A stretch of 64,000 nucleotides of DNA from Actinopolyspora biskrensis (GTDB lineage: Bacteria; Actinomycetota; Actinomycetes; Mycobacteriales; Pseudonocardiaceae), in assembly GCF_013408175.1 (NCBI RefSeq), contig NZ_JACBYW010000008.1, forward strand, positions 62,001 through 126,000. Direction: 5' to 3'. Under the pieces are notes generated by a model. The model saw only the letters and a list, made by a program, of their open reading frames with translations, was not told the DNA's origin and did not search any database. Positions 8,936 through 16,861 of this stretch are shown here, in pieces. A program made the translations under genes and the position numbers. Each line of letters starts with the position of its first letter. Within the stretch, counting starts at the first letter, position 1.

Positions 8936-9277
8936 CTACCGCTCCGGAGGTGGTTCTTCGAACTCGGCCAGACGCGCCCGCGTCTCCTGAAGGTCGCGTT
9001 CGAGTTCGGCTATGCGGGACGCCGCGCTCAGGAGCGTGTGCTTCTGGTCGAGCAGCTCGCGCACTCGAGCGGCCAGCCGCAGCTGTTTGCGACTGTAACG
9101 GCGGTGGCCACCCCCGGAGCGTGTCGGCATCAGCAGCTCTGTGCTGTTGTCCAGACTGCGCAGGAAGTCGGGGGTGACCCCGAGGATCTCGGAGGCGCGA
9201 CCCATGGTGTAGGCCGGATAGTCGGCGTCGTCGAACGCGTCGGCAGCGCGGTCGGTGGGACCTGGGCCGTCGGGCAC
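8936..9277 (-). CDS. MerR-family regulator (HspR-like)
   Basis: 113-residue protein with a MerR-type N-terminal wHTH (about residues 20-85): YTMGRASEILGVTPDFLRSLD, then the wing RSGGGHRRYSRKQLRLAARV. A short coiled-coil dimerisation helix (ASRIAELERDLQETRARLAE) follows. There is no effector domain. It lies 62 nt downstream of, and in the same direction as, the Hsp20 gene; this is the usual actinobacterial hsp20-merR pair in which the regulator controls its own heat-shock operon (inference from context). Its C-terminus nearly abuts the end of padC, which converges on it. Confidence 0.85.
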   Translation of the reverse strand: MPDGPGPTDRAADAFDDADYPAYTMGRASEILGVTPDFLRSLDNSTELLMPTRSGGGHRRYSRKQLRLAARVRELLDQKHTLLSAASRIAELERDLQETRARLAEFEEPPPER

Positions 9278-9339
9278 GGTGCCTCCTGATCCTCGGAGTC
9301 GGTGTTCACGCCCGTTGCGGGACGAGATCCGTCGGGGGG

Positions 9340-9786
9340 TCAGCTGTTTCCGCTCTCGATGACCCGACGACCACCCCCGTGCTCGACCTTGACCTGCCGA
9401 GGTTTCGCCTGATCGGCGACCGGCAGCGTCACGGTCAGCACCCCGTCCGTGTAATCGGCGCTGATGTTGTCCACGTCCAACCCGTCACCGAGCGAGAGCT
9501 GCCGGGAGAAAGTGCCCCGCGGACGTTCCGCGGCCACATAGCTGACCTCGGAATCCGACCGGTTGCTCCGGCGGGTTCCACGTTCGGCGCGCACGGTCAG
9601 CGTACGGTTCTCGGCACTGACCTCCAGTGTGCTCGGGTCGACACCGGGGAGATCGAACTCGACCACGTAGTCGTCTCCGACGCGGTGGACGTCCATGGCC
9701 ATCGACTGGGGAGCGCGATCACTGCCGAAAACCTCGGTGGCCAGCCTGTTCAGGTCACGAAACAGCGGGTCGAATGTCGTGGTCAT
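9340..9786 (-). CDS. Hsp20/alpha-crystallin small heat-shock protein
   Basis: 148-residue ATP-independent holdase that binds unfolding proteins as cytosolic oligomers. The alpha-crystallin domain spans about residues 35-130, with DVHRVGDDYVVEFDLPGVDP, TLTVRAERGTR and RGTFSRQLSLGDGLDVDNI. The domain ends in the conserved DGVLTVTLPVADQAKPRQV. ATG at 9786 is preferred over the in-frame GTG 7 codons upstream because an AAAGGAG site sits at the right distance before it. It heads the operon with the MerR-type regulator. Confidence 0.93.
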   Translation of the reverse strand: MTTTFDPLFRDLNRLATEVFGSDRAPQSMAMDVHRVGDDYVVEFDLPGVDPSTLEVSAENRTLTVRAERGTRRSNRSDSEVSYVAAERPRGTFSRQLSLGDGLDVDNISADYTDGVLTVTLPVADQAKPRQVKVEHGGGRRVIESGNS

Positions 9787-10281
9787 CTCGGTGGACTCCT
9801 TTCCCACTCACAACCAAAGCAGTGTTCGATCAGCAACTTGCAGGAAGTGCGGGCGGCCGACGCGGGGCGGAGGGGCTCCGTCGCCGTCGAGCGGCCCGAG
9901 AAGGAAAGCGAGAGCGAAGAGGAAAGCTCGTGGTCACCTCCCGGTCCGTCTTCTCTCCCCTAGGGCTTACACCAAAAATTCTGGACCCATGACGCAAGTT
10001 TTTCAACCCTGGTACGCATGTTTTTGATGCTGATCACATCAGGAAACCCGGTAGGGCCGTATGAGAGCCGAGCCGGCGAAGCGCTGCGCACGACCGAGCA
10101 GCTCTCCACGACTCGCTTCCACTCCGTGCCGGGCACGTCCGCACGCTCCCGTCGACTCGGACGGCTCATGAGCGAGAGCGGAATGCTATACGGTTTTGGT
10201 GGCTCACCGTCGCGCCCGGGGTAACGGCTCGCCAGGTGGACCGGGACTTCGACGCATCCGAACCGGAGATCACGGATATTC
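9787..10281. other. Intergenic region between divergent hsp20 and GH3 genes
   Basis: 495 nt containing the promoters of both neighbours. No HAIR (CTTGAGT-N7-ACTCAAG) or CIRCE element was found. An AT-richer segment at 9960-10035 is the best candidate for a regulatory site. Frames in this stretch do not look coding. Confidence 0.4.
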
Positions 10282-12564
10282 ATGACCGACACCACGGACG
10301 GCACCACCTCGCCTCCGGAGAAACTCGTAGCCGCCCTCACGCTCGAGGAGAAGGCCGCGCTCACCAGTGGGAAAGGGTTCTGGCACACCACCCCCGTCGT
10401 ACGGTTGAGCCTTCCTTCGATCGTGCTCACGGACGGTCCGCACGGGGTTCGCAAACAGTCCGGCAACGGTGATCACCTCGGACTCGGGGACAGCGTCCCG
10501 GCCACGTGCTTTCCCCCGGCCGTGGCCATGGGGTCCGCCTTCGACCCGGAACTGCTGGAACGCGTCGGCCGGGCCCTCGGCGCGGAGGCACGCGCCGCGG
10601 GGGTTCACGTGTTGCTCGGCCCCGGACTCAACATCAAACGTTCCCCGTTGTGCGGGCGCAACTTCGAGTACTTCTCCGAGGACCCGATCGTGAGCGGTGT
10701 GCTGGCGAGCGCGCTCGTGCGCGGCCTGCAGAGCCGGGGTGTCGGTGCCTCGCCGAAGCACTTCGCCGCCAACAACCAGGAACACGACCGGATGCGGGTC
10801 AGTGCCGACATCGACGAGCGTCCGCTGCGGGAGATCTACCTGCGCGGTTTCGAACGTGTCGTGACCGAGGAACAGCCCTGGACCGTCATGTGCTCGTACA
10901 ACCGCGTCAACGGCGTCTACGCCGCCGAGAACTCGTGGCTGCTCGACACGGTGCTGCGCGAGGAGTGGGGATTCGACGGACTCGTCGTGTCCGACTGGGG
11001 CGCGGTGAACGAACGCGCTGCTGCCGTCGGAGCGGGACTCGACCTGGAGATGCCCGCCGGCGGCAGCGAGGCCGACGAGCGACTCGCCGCGGCCGTGCGT
11101 TCGGGAGAGCTCGACGAGAACACACTGGACACGGCGGCTTCCCGGCTGGTGCGACTGGTCGGACGCGCCACGGGCTCGGAATCCCACGAGGCTCAGGAAC
11201 CCGACCTCCGCACGCACCACGAACTCGCCCGCGAGGTGGCCGGACGCAGTGTCGTGCTGCTGAAGAACGCGGACGGGGTGCTGCCGTTGGCCGCGGACAC
11301 CTCCGTCGCCGCCATCGGCGAGTTCGCCCGCACTCCGCGCTATCAGGGCGCGGGCAGCTCGTTGATCAACCCGACCGCCCTGGACAGTGCGCTCGAAGCG
11401 CTCCGCACCCGCGCCGGGAGTGAACACGTCACCTTCGCCGCCGGTTTCACCTTCGACGGGGCCGAAACCGACCAGGACCCGCTGCGCCGGGAAGCCGTCG
11501 AAGCCGCTGCCGACTCCGAGGTCGCCCTCGTGTTCCTCGGGCTGCCCGACTCCGCGGAGTCCGAAGGGTACGACCGGGAGGACCTGCGGCTGCCCACCCC
11601 GCAGCTGGAACTTCTCGACGCCGTGCTCGAAGCCAACCCGCGCACCGTCGTCGTGCTGTCCAACGGCAGTGTCGTGGATCCGGCACCGTTCGTCGACCGG
11701 GTTCCCGCGCTGGTCGAGGGGTGGTTGCTCGGACAGGCCGGCGGCGGGGCGCTGGCCGATGTGCTCTACGGCGACGTCAATCCCTCCGGGCGGCTCACCG
11801 AGACCGTCCCGATGCGTTTGGCCGACACCCCGGCTTTCCTCGACTTCCCCGGAGAGCACGGCCACGTGCGCTACGGAGAGGGACTGTTCGTCGGGTACCG
11901 GTGGTACGACGCCAGGGACTTCTCCGTGCGATTCCCGTTCGGCCACGGACTGTCCTACACGTCCTTTACCTACTCGGACCTCTCGCTGCGGGCCGACGAG
12001 GCGGGAATAACGGTGCGTGCGACGGTCACCAACACCGGACGACGCGCGGGACGCGAAGTCGTGCAGGTCTACACGGGAGTGCCCGGCTCCACGGTGACCC
12101 GCCCGCCGCGGGAGCTCAAGGGCTTCGCGAGCGTCGAGCTGGAAGCCGGACAGCAGCGCGAGGTGACGGTCGAACTGCGCAGGAAAGACCTGGCCCACTG
12201 GGACACCCGGTTCGGAAGCTGGGTGGTGGAGGGAGGCGAGTACACCGTCGCGGTGGGAGCTTCCAGCCGTGACATCAGGCTGGACGGAACGGTCGAAGTC
12301 ACCGGCGACGAGACGCGCACACCGCTGACCCTGGAATCCTCCCTCGGGGAGTTGCTGCGTGACCCACAGGCCCGGCAGGTGCTGCAGCGGATGCTCGAAC
12401 AGGCCCCCGGGGCGGACACCCTCTCCGCCGCACTGAGCGATCCGGGGCTGGTGAGCATGATGGAGTCGTTCCCGCTGGACCGGCTGCCCACCTTCCTGGG
12501 GCAGGAGTTCAGCCGTGAACGCATCGCCTCGCTGCTCGAGATCGTCAACGCGCAGCGCTCCTGA
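10282..12564 (+). CDS. Glycoside hydrolase family 3 beta-glucosidase
   Basis: 760-residue cytosolic retaining glycosidase (no signal peptide) acting on beta-linked oligosaccharides. The GH3 N-terminal TIM-barrel-like domain (about 30-260) has VLTDGPHGVRKQ, GRNFEYFSEDP, KHFAANNQEHDR and the nucleophile region LVVSDWGAV with D238. The GH3 C-terminal domain (about 300-520) has VLLKNADGVLPL and GSSLINPTALDS. A fibronectin-III-like domain follows (about 555-640) with FPFGHGLSYTSF at its start. A helical tail of about 100 residues after it is unusual. It is monocistronic and divergent from hsp20. Confidence 0.93.
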   Translation: MTDTTDGTTSPPEKLVAALTLEEKAALTSGKGFWHTTPVVRLSLPSIVLTDGPHGVRKQSGNGDHLGLGDSVPATCFPPAVAMGSAFDPELLERVGRALGAEARAAGVHVLLGPGLNIKRSPLCGRNFEYFSEDPIVSGVLASALVRGLQSRGVGASPKHFAANNQEHDRMRVSADIDERPLREIYLRGFERVVTEEQPWTVMCSYNRVNGVYAAENSWLLDTVLREEWGFDGLVVSDWGAVNERAAAVGAGLDLEMPAGGSEADERLAAAVRSGELDENTLDTAASRLVRLVGRATGSESHEAQEPDLRTHHELAREVAGRSVVLLKNADGVLPLAADTSVAAIGEFARTPRYQGAGSSLINPTALDSALEALRTRAGSEHVTFAAGFTFDGAETDQDPLRREAVEAAADSEVALVFLGLPDSAESEGYDREDLRLPTPQLELLDAVLEANPRTVVVLSNGSVVDPAPFVDRVPALVEGWLLGQAGGGALADVLYGDVNPSGRLTETVPMRLADTPAFLDFPGEHGHVRYGEGLFVGYRWYDARDFSVRFPFGHGLSYTSFTYSDLSLRADEAGITVRATVTNTGRRAGREVVQVYTGVPGSTVTRPPRELKGFASVELEAGQQREVTVELRRKDLAHWDTRFGSWVVEGGEYTVAVGASSRDIRLDGTVEVTGDETRTPLTLESSLGELLRDPQARQVLQRMLEQAPGADTLSAALSDPGLVSMMESFPLDRLPTFLGQEFSRERIASLLEIVNAQRS

Positions 12565-12721
12565 CCAAGTTGTCGGCCGCCTCGGGGGCGCTTCTCGTCA
12601 CGAGTCCGAACGGCCGGACGTCGAGTTCGGCACCGTTCAGCTCCCCCGCGGCGAGGTAAGGACCTCCGCGGGCCGACACAGCCGCGGTGGTCCGGTCGGA
12701 CAACCGTTCCGAGGCGAGCTG

Positions 12722-13738
12722 CTACATGGTCAGGACGACGCGGAACCGGGCCTGGTTGCTCATCATCCGCTCGTAGGCCTGGGCGGCCTTGGCCAGTGGC
12801 ATGGTGTCGATCATCGGCCGGACACCGGTCAGCCTGCTGAACCGCAACGTGTCCTCGGAGTCCTTCGAGGTCCCGGAGGGATGCCCCACGATCGAGGCAG
12901 CCGGCGTTATCAGGGAAGGTGGTGCCACCTCGAGCGGATCGCTCGCAGCGCCGAGGACGAGCAGCTGCCCTCGAGGGGCGAGTCCGGGCAGCACGCGAGC
13001 GGCAGCGGCCCCACTGGCCGCCGTGGCCAGCACCACTGTCGCGCCGCCCGTCGCGGCCAGCGCTTGTCCCGGATCCGTGGCTTCGCTGTCGATGTGCTCG
13101 TGCGCGCCGAGCTCACGAGCGAGTTCCGCTTTCTCCGAGCCCCGGGAGATCGCGACGACCTCCATGCCCATTCTGGCTGCGATCTGAATGCCGAGATGCC
13201 CCAGGCCGCCCACACCGAGTACGGCGACGCGGTCTCCCGGGCGAGCCACGCTCTCCCGCAACGCGTGATAAGTGGTGACCCCGGCACACAGCAGGGGAGC
13301 CGCCTCGATGGCGGAGAGCTGCTCGGGCATCCGCGCCAAGGCGTCGGCGGGCACCACCACCGCCTCGGCATAACCCCCGTCGAAAGTAATACCGGGCACC
13401 CTGCCGTTGGCGCAGGTGATGAAGTCCCCACGGCGGCACGATTCGCAGTGGTAACAGGCACCACCGAACCAGCCCACGCCCACCCGTTGCCCGCGTTGCC
13501 ACGAACCCCGCACACCGGTTCCGACCTCGTCGATCACCCCCACGATCTCGTGACCGGGAACGATCGGGTAGGGCGTGCTCGGCAGCACGCCCTCCTTGGC
13601 CCACATGTCGCTGTGACAGATTCCGCAGGCCTCGACCCGGACCCGCACCTCACCCGCGGAGACCTCTGGTACTTCCCGGTCGACCAGCTCCAGTGGGCCA
13701 CCGGGCTCGGCGACCTGAACAGCGCGCATCGAAGACAT
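12722..13738 (-). CDS. Zinc-dependent alcohol dehydrogenase
   Basis: 338-residue medium-chain dehydrogenase that oxidises alcohols or reduces aldehydes with NAD(P). The catalytic zinc ligands are in CGICHSD and GHE (VPGHEIVGV). The four structural-zinc cysteines are in CYHCESCRRGDFITC. The Rossmann motif GVGGLGHLG lies near residue 175. ATG at 13738 gives MSSMRAVQV and is preceded by GAGGAG; the longer open frame upstream has no family similarity. It converges with the GH3 gene, and no partner gene is adjacent. Confidence 0.92.
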   Translation of the reverse strand: MSSMRAVQVAEPGGPLELVDREVPEVSAGEVRVRVEACGICHSDMWAKEGVLPSTPYPIVPGHEIVGVIDEVGTGVRGSWQRGQRVGVGWFGGACYHCESCRRGDFITCANGRVPGITFDGGYAEAVVVPADALARMPEQLSAIEAAPLLCAGVTTYHALRESVARPGDRVAVLGVGGLGHLGIQIAARMGMEVVAISRGSEKAELARELGAHEHIDSEATDPGQALAATGGATVVLATAASGAAAARVLPGLAPRGQLLVLGAASDPLEVAPPSLITPAASIVGHPSGTSKDSEDTLRFSRLTGVRPMIDTMPLAKAAQAYERMMSNQARFRVVLTM

Positions 13739-13966
13739 CCCGAACTCCTCGCCCCGTGCCGGATTCCGCTTCGTTCGTACCCGGGCTTCCGCGGACTCAC
13801 ACCCACCGAGGACTCCCGCGTGGCGGTGTTGCCGTGGGACCGCGGACAGCGCCGGTCCGCATCGTGGAGTTCCCGCGGGGACAGGCCGGTCTTCGGACCG
13901 GGAAGCACACCGACCGAGCCGACCGGTGTGGCGCGGGAACTCCACCCGCGCCACGGTGACGGTCGT

Positions 13967-14913
13967 TCAGCCGTTCCGCAGGGCGGCGACCAGCCATTCC
14001 GCGGCAGGTGCCACCTCTTCGGGGACGGGCCGGCCGTTGATCACGGCCAGCAGCCGCCAGTACCGCTCGTAGCGTCGATCGCCGGAGGACTCCAGCAGCT
14101 CCAGCAACCAGGGCCGAAAGGCCGGCCCGTCCGACTGCCCGGTGTGGCGGGCGTAGGCCGCGACGAGCTCGTCGACCACCGGTCGCGCCGCGGGCGAGCG
14201 CGGTTCGGTTCCCGCTTCGGTGGCGGCATCGACCCGCTGCCGCAGCAGCGTGGCCAGGGACTGGTTCGAATCGGTGCTGGGGCGGCCCACCTCCGCGGCG
14301 GCTCGGGCCTGCGCGGTGGCCGCCCGGCGCAGGCCGTCCCGGAATTCGGGGTCCTGGACGAGTTCGGCCAGCTCCACCCAGGCCTCGGTCTGCTGCTGCG
14401 TCGGTTCCTCGGGCAGCTCGGGCACGGCCCCGCGCATCATGGGCAGAAAGTCCGGCCCGAGATCGAGGTCGCCGAAGGTGTCGTCGATGAAGTCGTTGAT
14501 CAGAGCACGTCGTTCGTCCGCGGACAGTTGCGCCAGTTTGTGCACGAGTCGGATCTCCTCGGGAGCGGTGCTTCCGCGACCGGCGACCTTCCGCAACACG
14601 GCACGATGCAGCCGCAAGGTACGGATCCGCAGCTCCAGAGCCGCCGCGTGCGCCTCGGCCACTTCGGGAATCGTGACCTCGCTGTCCAGCACCTCCTTGA
14701 TCGTCGCGAGGTCCGCCCCCCAGTTCGCGCAGCGTGCGGACCAGGCCGAGACGCAGCTGCGTCGGGGTCGTAGAGCCGATAGCCGGCGCGGGTCCGGTCG
14801 GCCGGTGGAACCAGTCCCGCGTCGGACCAGAATCGGATGGTCTTGACGGTCAGCCCCGTCGTTCGGGCCAATTCGCCGATCGTGAGAAGCGTTTCACCAG
14901 CCACGTTGGCCAC
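13967..14913 (-). pseudogene. MerR-family regulator split by two frameshifts
   Basis: The N-terminus (from GTG 14913) encodes a normal MerR wHTH: LLTIGELARTTGLTVKTIRFWSD and AGLVPPADRTRAGYRLYDPDAA. Near 14752 the reading moves to another frame for RLGLVRTLRELG. Near 14723, in a run of six G, it moves again to continue as DLATIKEVLDSEVTIPEVAE. The third frame then runs open for over 230 residues with a helical effector-like domain ending AAEWLVAALRNG. Both shifts are consistent with one extra base each. It is either a real pseudogene or two sequencing errors; the rest is well preserved, so decay is recent if real. It sits downstream of the MFS exporter gene, possibly as its regulator. Confidence 0.78.
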
Positions 14914-15105
14914 TCTGAAGTCTCCTGTCGCTGGAGAGTCAAATCCGCGCGAACCGCGCGGCGACGCTCGGGGGAGCAGGGTCGCTCATCAAGTGCCCGC
15001 CGCTCGTCCCGGACGAAAGAGCGGGGCCGAACCGCCCGTTGACCGGCCGGATCGGCCCCGCCTCGGAGTGCGGACCGCCTCTTTTGCTCCGGGCGGGCGG
15101 AGTGA

Positions 15106-16356
15106 TCAGGAGCGCCGCGCCGCTCCGGGGAGAACGGTCCCGTCGGGAAAATCCCTCGAGCCCTCGTCCACCCGGGGCGAGGCCGGGGCGATTCCGGTCG
15201 GGTCCCCGACGGTGCCGTGCCGCTGTGGGCCGCTCCGGGGCCAGCGGAGCAACAGCAACGCGACCACGGCCACGGCCGCGGAAGCCGGTCCGAGCGCGTC
15301 CCAGCCCCACCGGGAGACGACGGCACCACCGGTGACGCCGCCGAGCCCCATGCCGAGATACATCGCCGAGGAATTGAAGGCGATCACCACGCTGGCCATG
15401 GCCGGTTTCAGCGCGATCAGCCGGTGCTGCACCGCGGGCATGATCCCCCAGCCCCCGAAGCCCCACAGGGCCAGCAGTGCGGCGCTGACCGGAAGTGCTG
15501 TCCCGGCCAGTGGCAGCAGAGCGAGACCGGCGGTGAGCACCAGCAGCGATCCGACGATCCCGACGCCCGAGCCGAACCTGTCGGTGACGCGCCCCACCAC
15601 CACGTTGCCGGTCGCGCCGGCGGCTCCGTAGACGAACAGCAGCACACCGAGCGCGCCCGCGCTTGCTCCGGTCAACGATTCGAGCATCGGTGCCGCGTAC
15701 GTGTAACCGGCGAAATCGGCCAGGGAGGCCAGCGCGGACACTGTCAGCACCAGCGCGACCGCCCGGTTGCGGAGAACACCGACACGTTCGCCGAGCCGGA
15801 CCGGTGGTGGTGCGGGAACCGCCGGAAGCGCTCGCAGCGCGAGGGCGGCCACCACACCGAGCACCGCGACCAGCCAGAACAGCCCCTGGTAGCCGAGCAC
15901 GCCGTTCAGCAGCACTCCCGTAGGCACGCCGATCACCGTGGCCAGCGTCAGCCCGGACAGCACCACGGAGACCGCCCGTCCACGCCGGTCCAGCGGGACC
16001 AGATCGCTCGCGATGACGACCGCCGTGGGAGTGAACAGACTCGCGCCGATCGCGCCGAGCACACGGGCGGCGGTGAGGGTGGCGAAGTCCGGGGCCAGCG
16101 CCGTGGCCACGTTGCTGGTGGCGAACAGTCCCAGCGAAAACCACAACAGCCGCCTCCGCTCCCATCTGGACACCATTGTGGACAGCACGGGTGCGCTGAC
16201 CGCGTACGTCAGCGCGTGCACGGTGACCAGCTGTCCCGCGACCGTCACCGACACGCCGATGTGGCCGGCGATCGCGGGGAGCACTCCGGCTACGAGATAC
16301 GAGCCGGTGTTGACGACGAAGGTGCCGACAGCGAGCACCAACAGCCGGAAAGACAT
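15106..16356 (-). CDS. MFS transporter, DHA1/AraJ-type drug or sugar efflux
   Basis: About 416-residue 12-helix major facilitator. The motif-A-like loop DRRGRAVSVVLSGLTLA, the antiporter-type segment GVPTGVLLNGVLGYQ, and the internal repeat VVVGRVTDRFGSGVGIVG at the start of the second half are seen. The N-terminus MSFRLLVLAVGTFVVNTGSYLVAGVLP is typical of AraJ/CmlR-type exporters. ATG at 16356 is preferred to the ATG two codons upstream because GAAGG then sits 8 nt before it. The MerR pseudogene lies downstream in the same orientation. Confidence 0.87.
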   Translation of the reverse strand: MSFRLLVLAVGTFVVNTGSYLVAGVLPAIAGHIGVSVTVAGQLVTVHALTYAVSAPVLSTMVSRWERRRLLWFSLGLFATSNVATALAPDFATLTAARVLGAIGASLFTPTAVVIASDLVPLDRRGRAVSVVLSGLTLATVIGVPTGVLLNGVLGYQGLFWLVAVLGVVAALALRALPAVPAPPPVRLGERVGVLRNRAVALVLTVSALASLADFAGYTYAAPMLESLTGASAGALGVLLFVYGAAGATGNVVVGRVTDRFGSGVGIVGSLLVLTAGLALLPLAGTALPVSAALLALWGFGGWGIMPAVQHRLIALKPAMASVVIAFNSSAMYLGMGLGGVTGGAVVSRWGWDALGPASAAVAVVALLLLRWPRSGPQRHGTVGDPTGIAPASPRVDEGSRDFPDGTVLPGAARRS

Positions 16357-16861
16357 GGGCATCCTTCGGGCACGTCCGAAACGAACAGGGCAAAACGGGG
16401 TCACGAGGCCACCGAAACGGATGGCCACGCGTGGTGGGAGAGATGTGCCCACCGGTGTGGGCACGGGATCCGCAACCGGGGCCCGGTCGGAGAGTGCGGT
16501 GGACGAGCACCGGCTGCGGCGGAGAATTGTTCGTTCGACCGAGGACCCTGCAACCGCGGCCGACCGTTCCGGCCGGACCCGTTCTCGGTGTCGACTCGCG
16601 AACACGGCCACCTCGAGGCCGCATCCGGATTTTCGCTCGGGCCGGCGGCGGTGTTACGCCACGTGTCTCGCTTCACAGCGAACGGCGAGGGTCGCTGTCG
16701 GTGGAACGGGAACGTCGTGGAGCGGCGGACCAGGATCTGACACCGCGCCCTGTGTTGCTCCTGCCCACCACAGTGGCCCGTGCCCCAGCGGAGCAGGGGC
16801 GGTGGTTGATCGAGACCTGTGCACGTCGTGCCCGGGATCCGGGGTGGTGAACCCCTTCCGC
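16357..16861. other. Intergenic region, no recognisable gene
   Basis: 505 nt between the MFS and M28 genes, both on the minus strand. Frames stay open on both strands because of the high GC, but none shows a plausible start, domain or codon pattern. The MFS promoter must lie here. A GC-rich hairpin-like stretch near 16780-16805 may end M28 transcription. Confidence 0.4.

Noticed and set aside
9787-10281. Heat-shock operator (HAIR or CIRCE) upstream of hsp20
   Set aside because: Neither consensus could be found; short CTTG-containing stretches do not form the required inverted repeat.
10270-12198. 642-codon minus-strand open frame opposite the GH3 gene
   Set aside because: Antisense shadow; the GH3 catalytic and Fn3 motifs are on the plus strand.
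12515-14773. 752-codon plus-strand open frame
   Set aside because: Runs antisense to the alcohol dehydrogenase and MerR sequences; no domain is readable in it.
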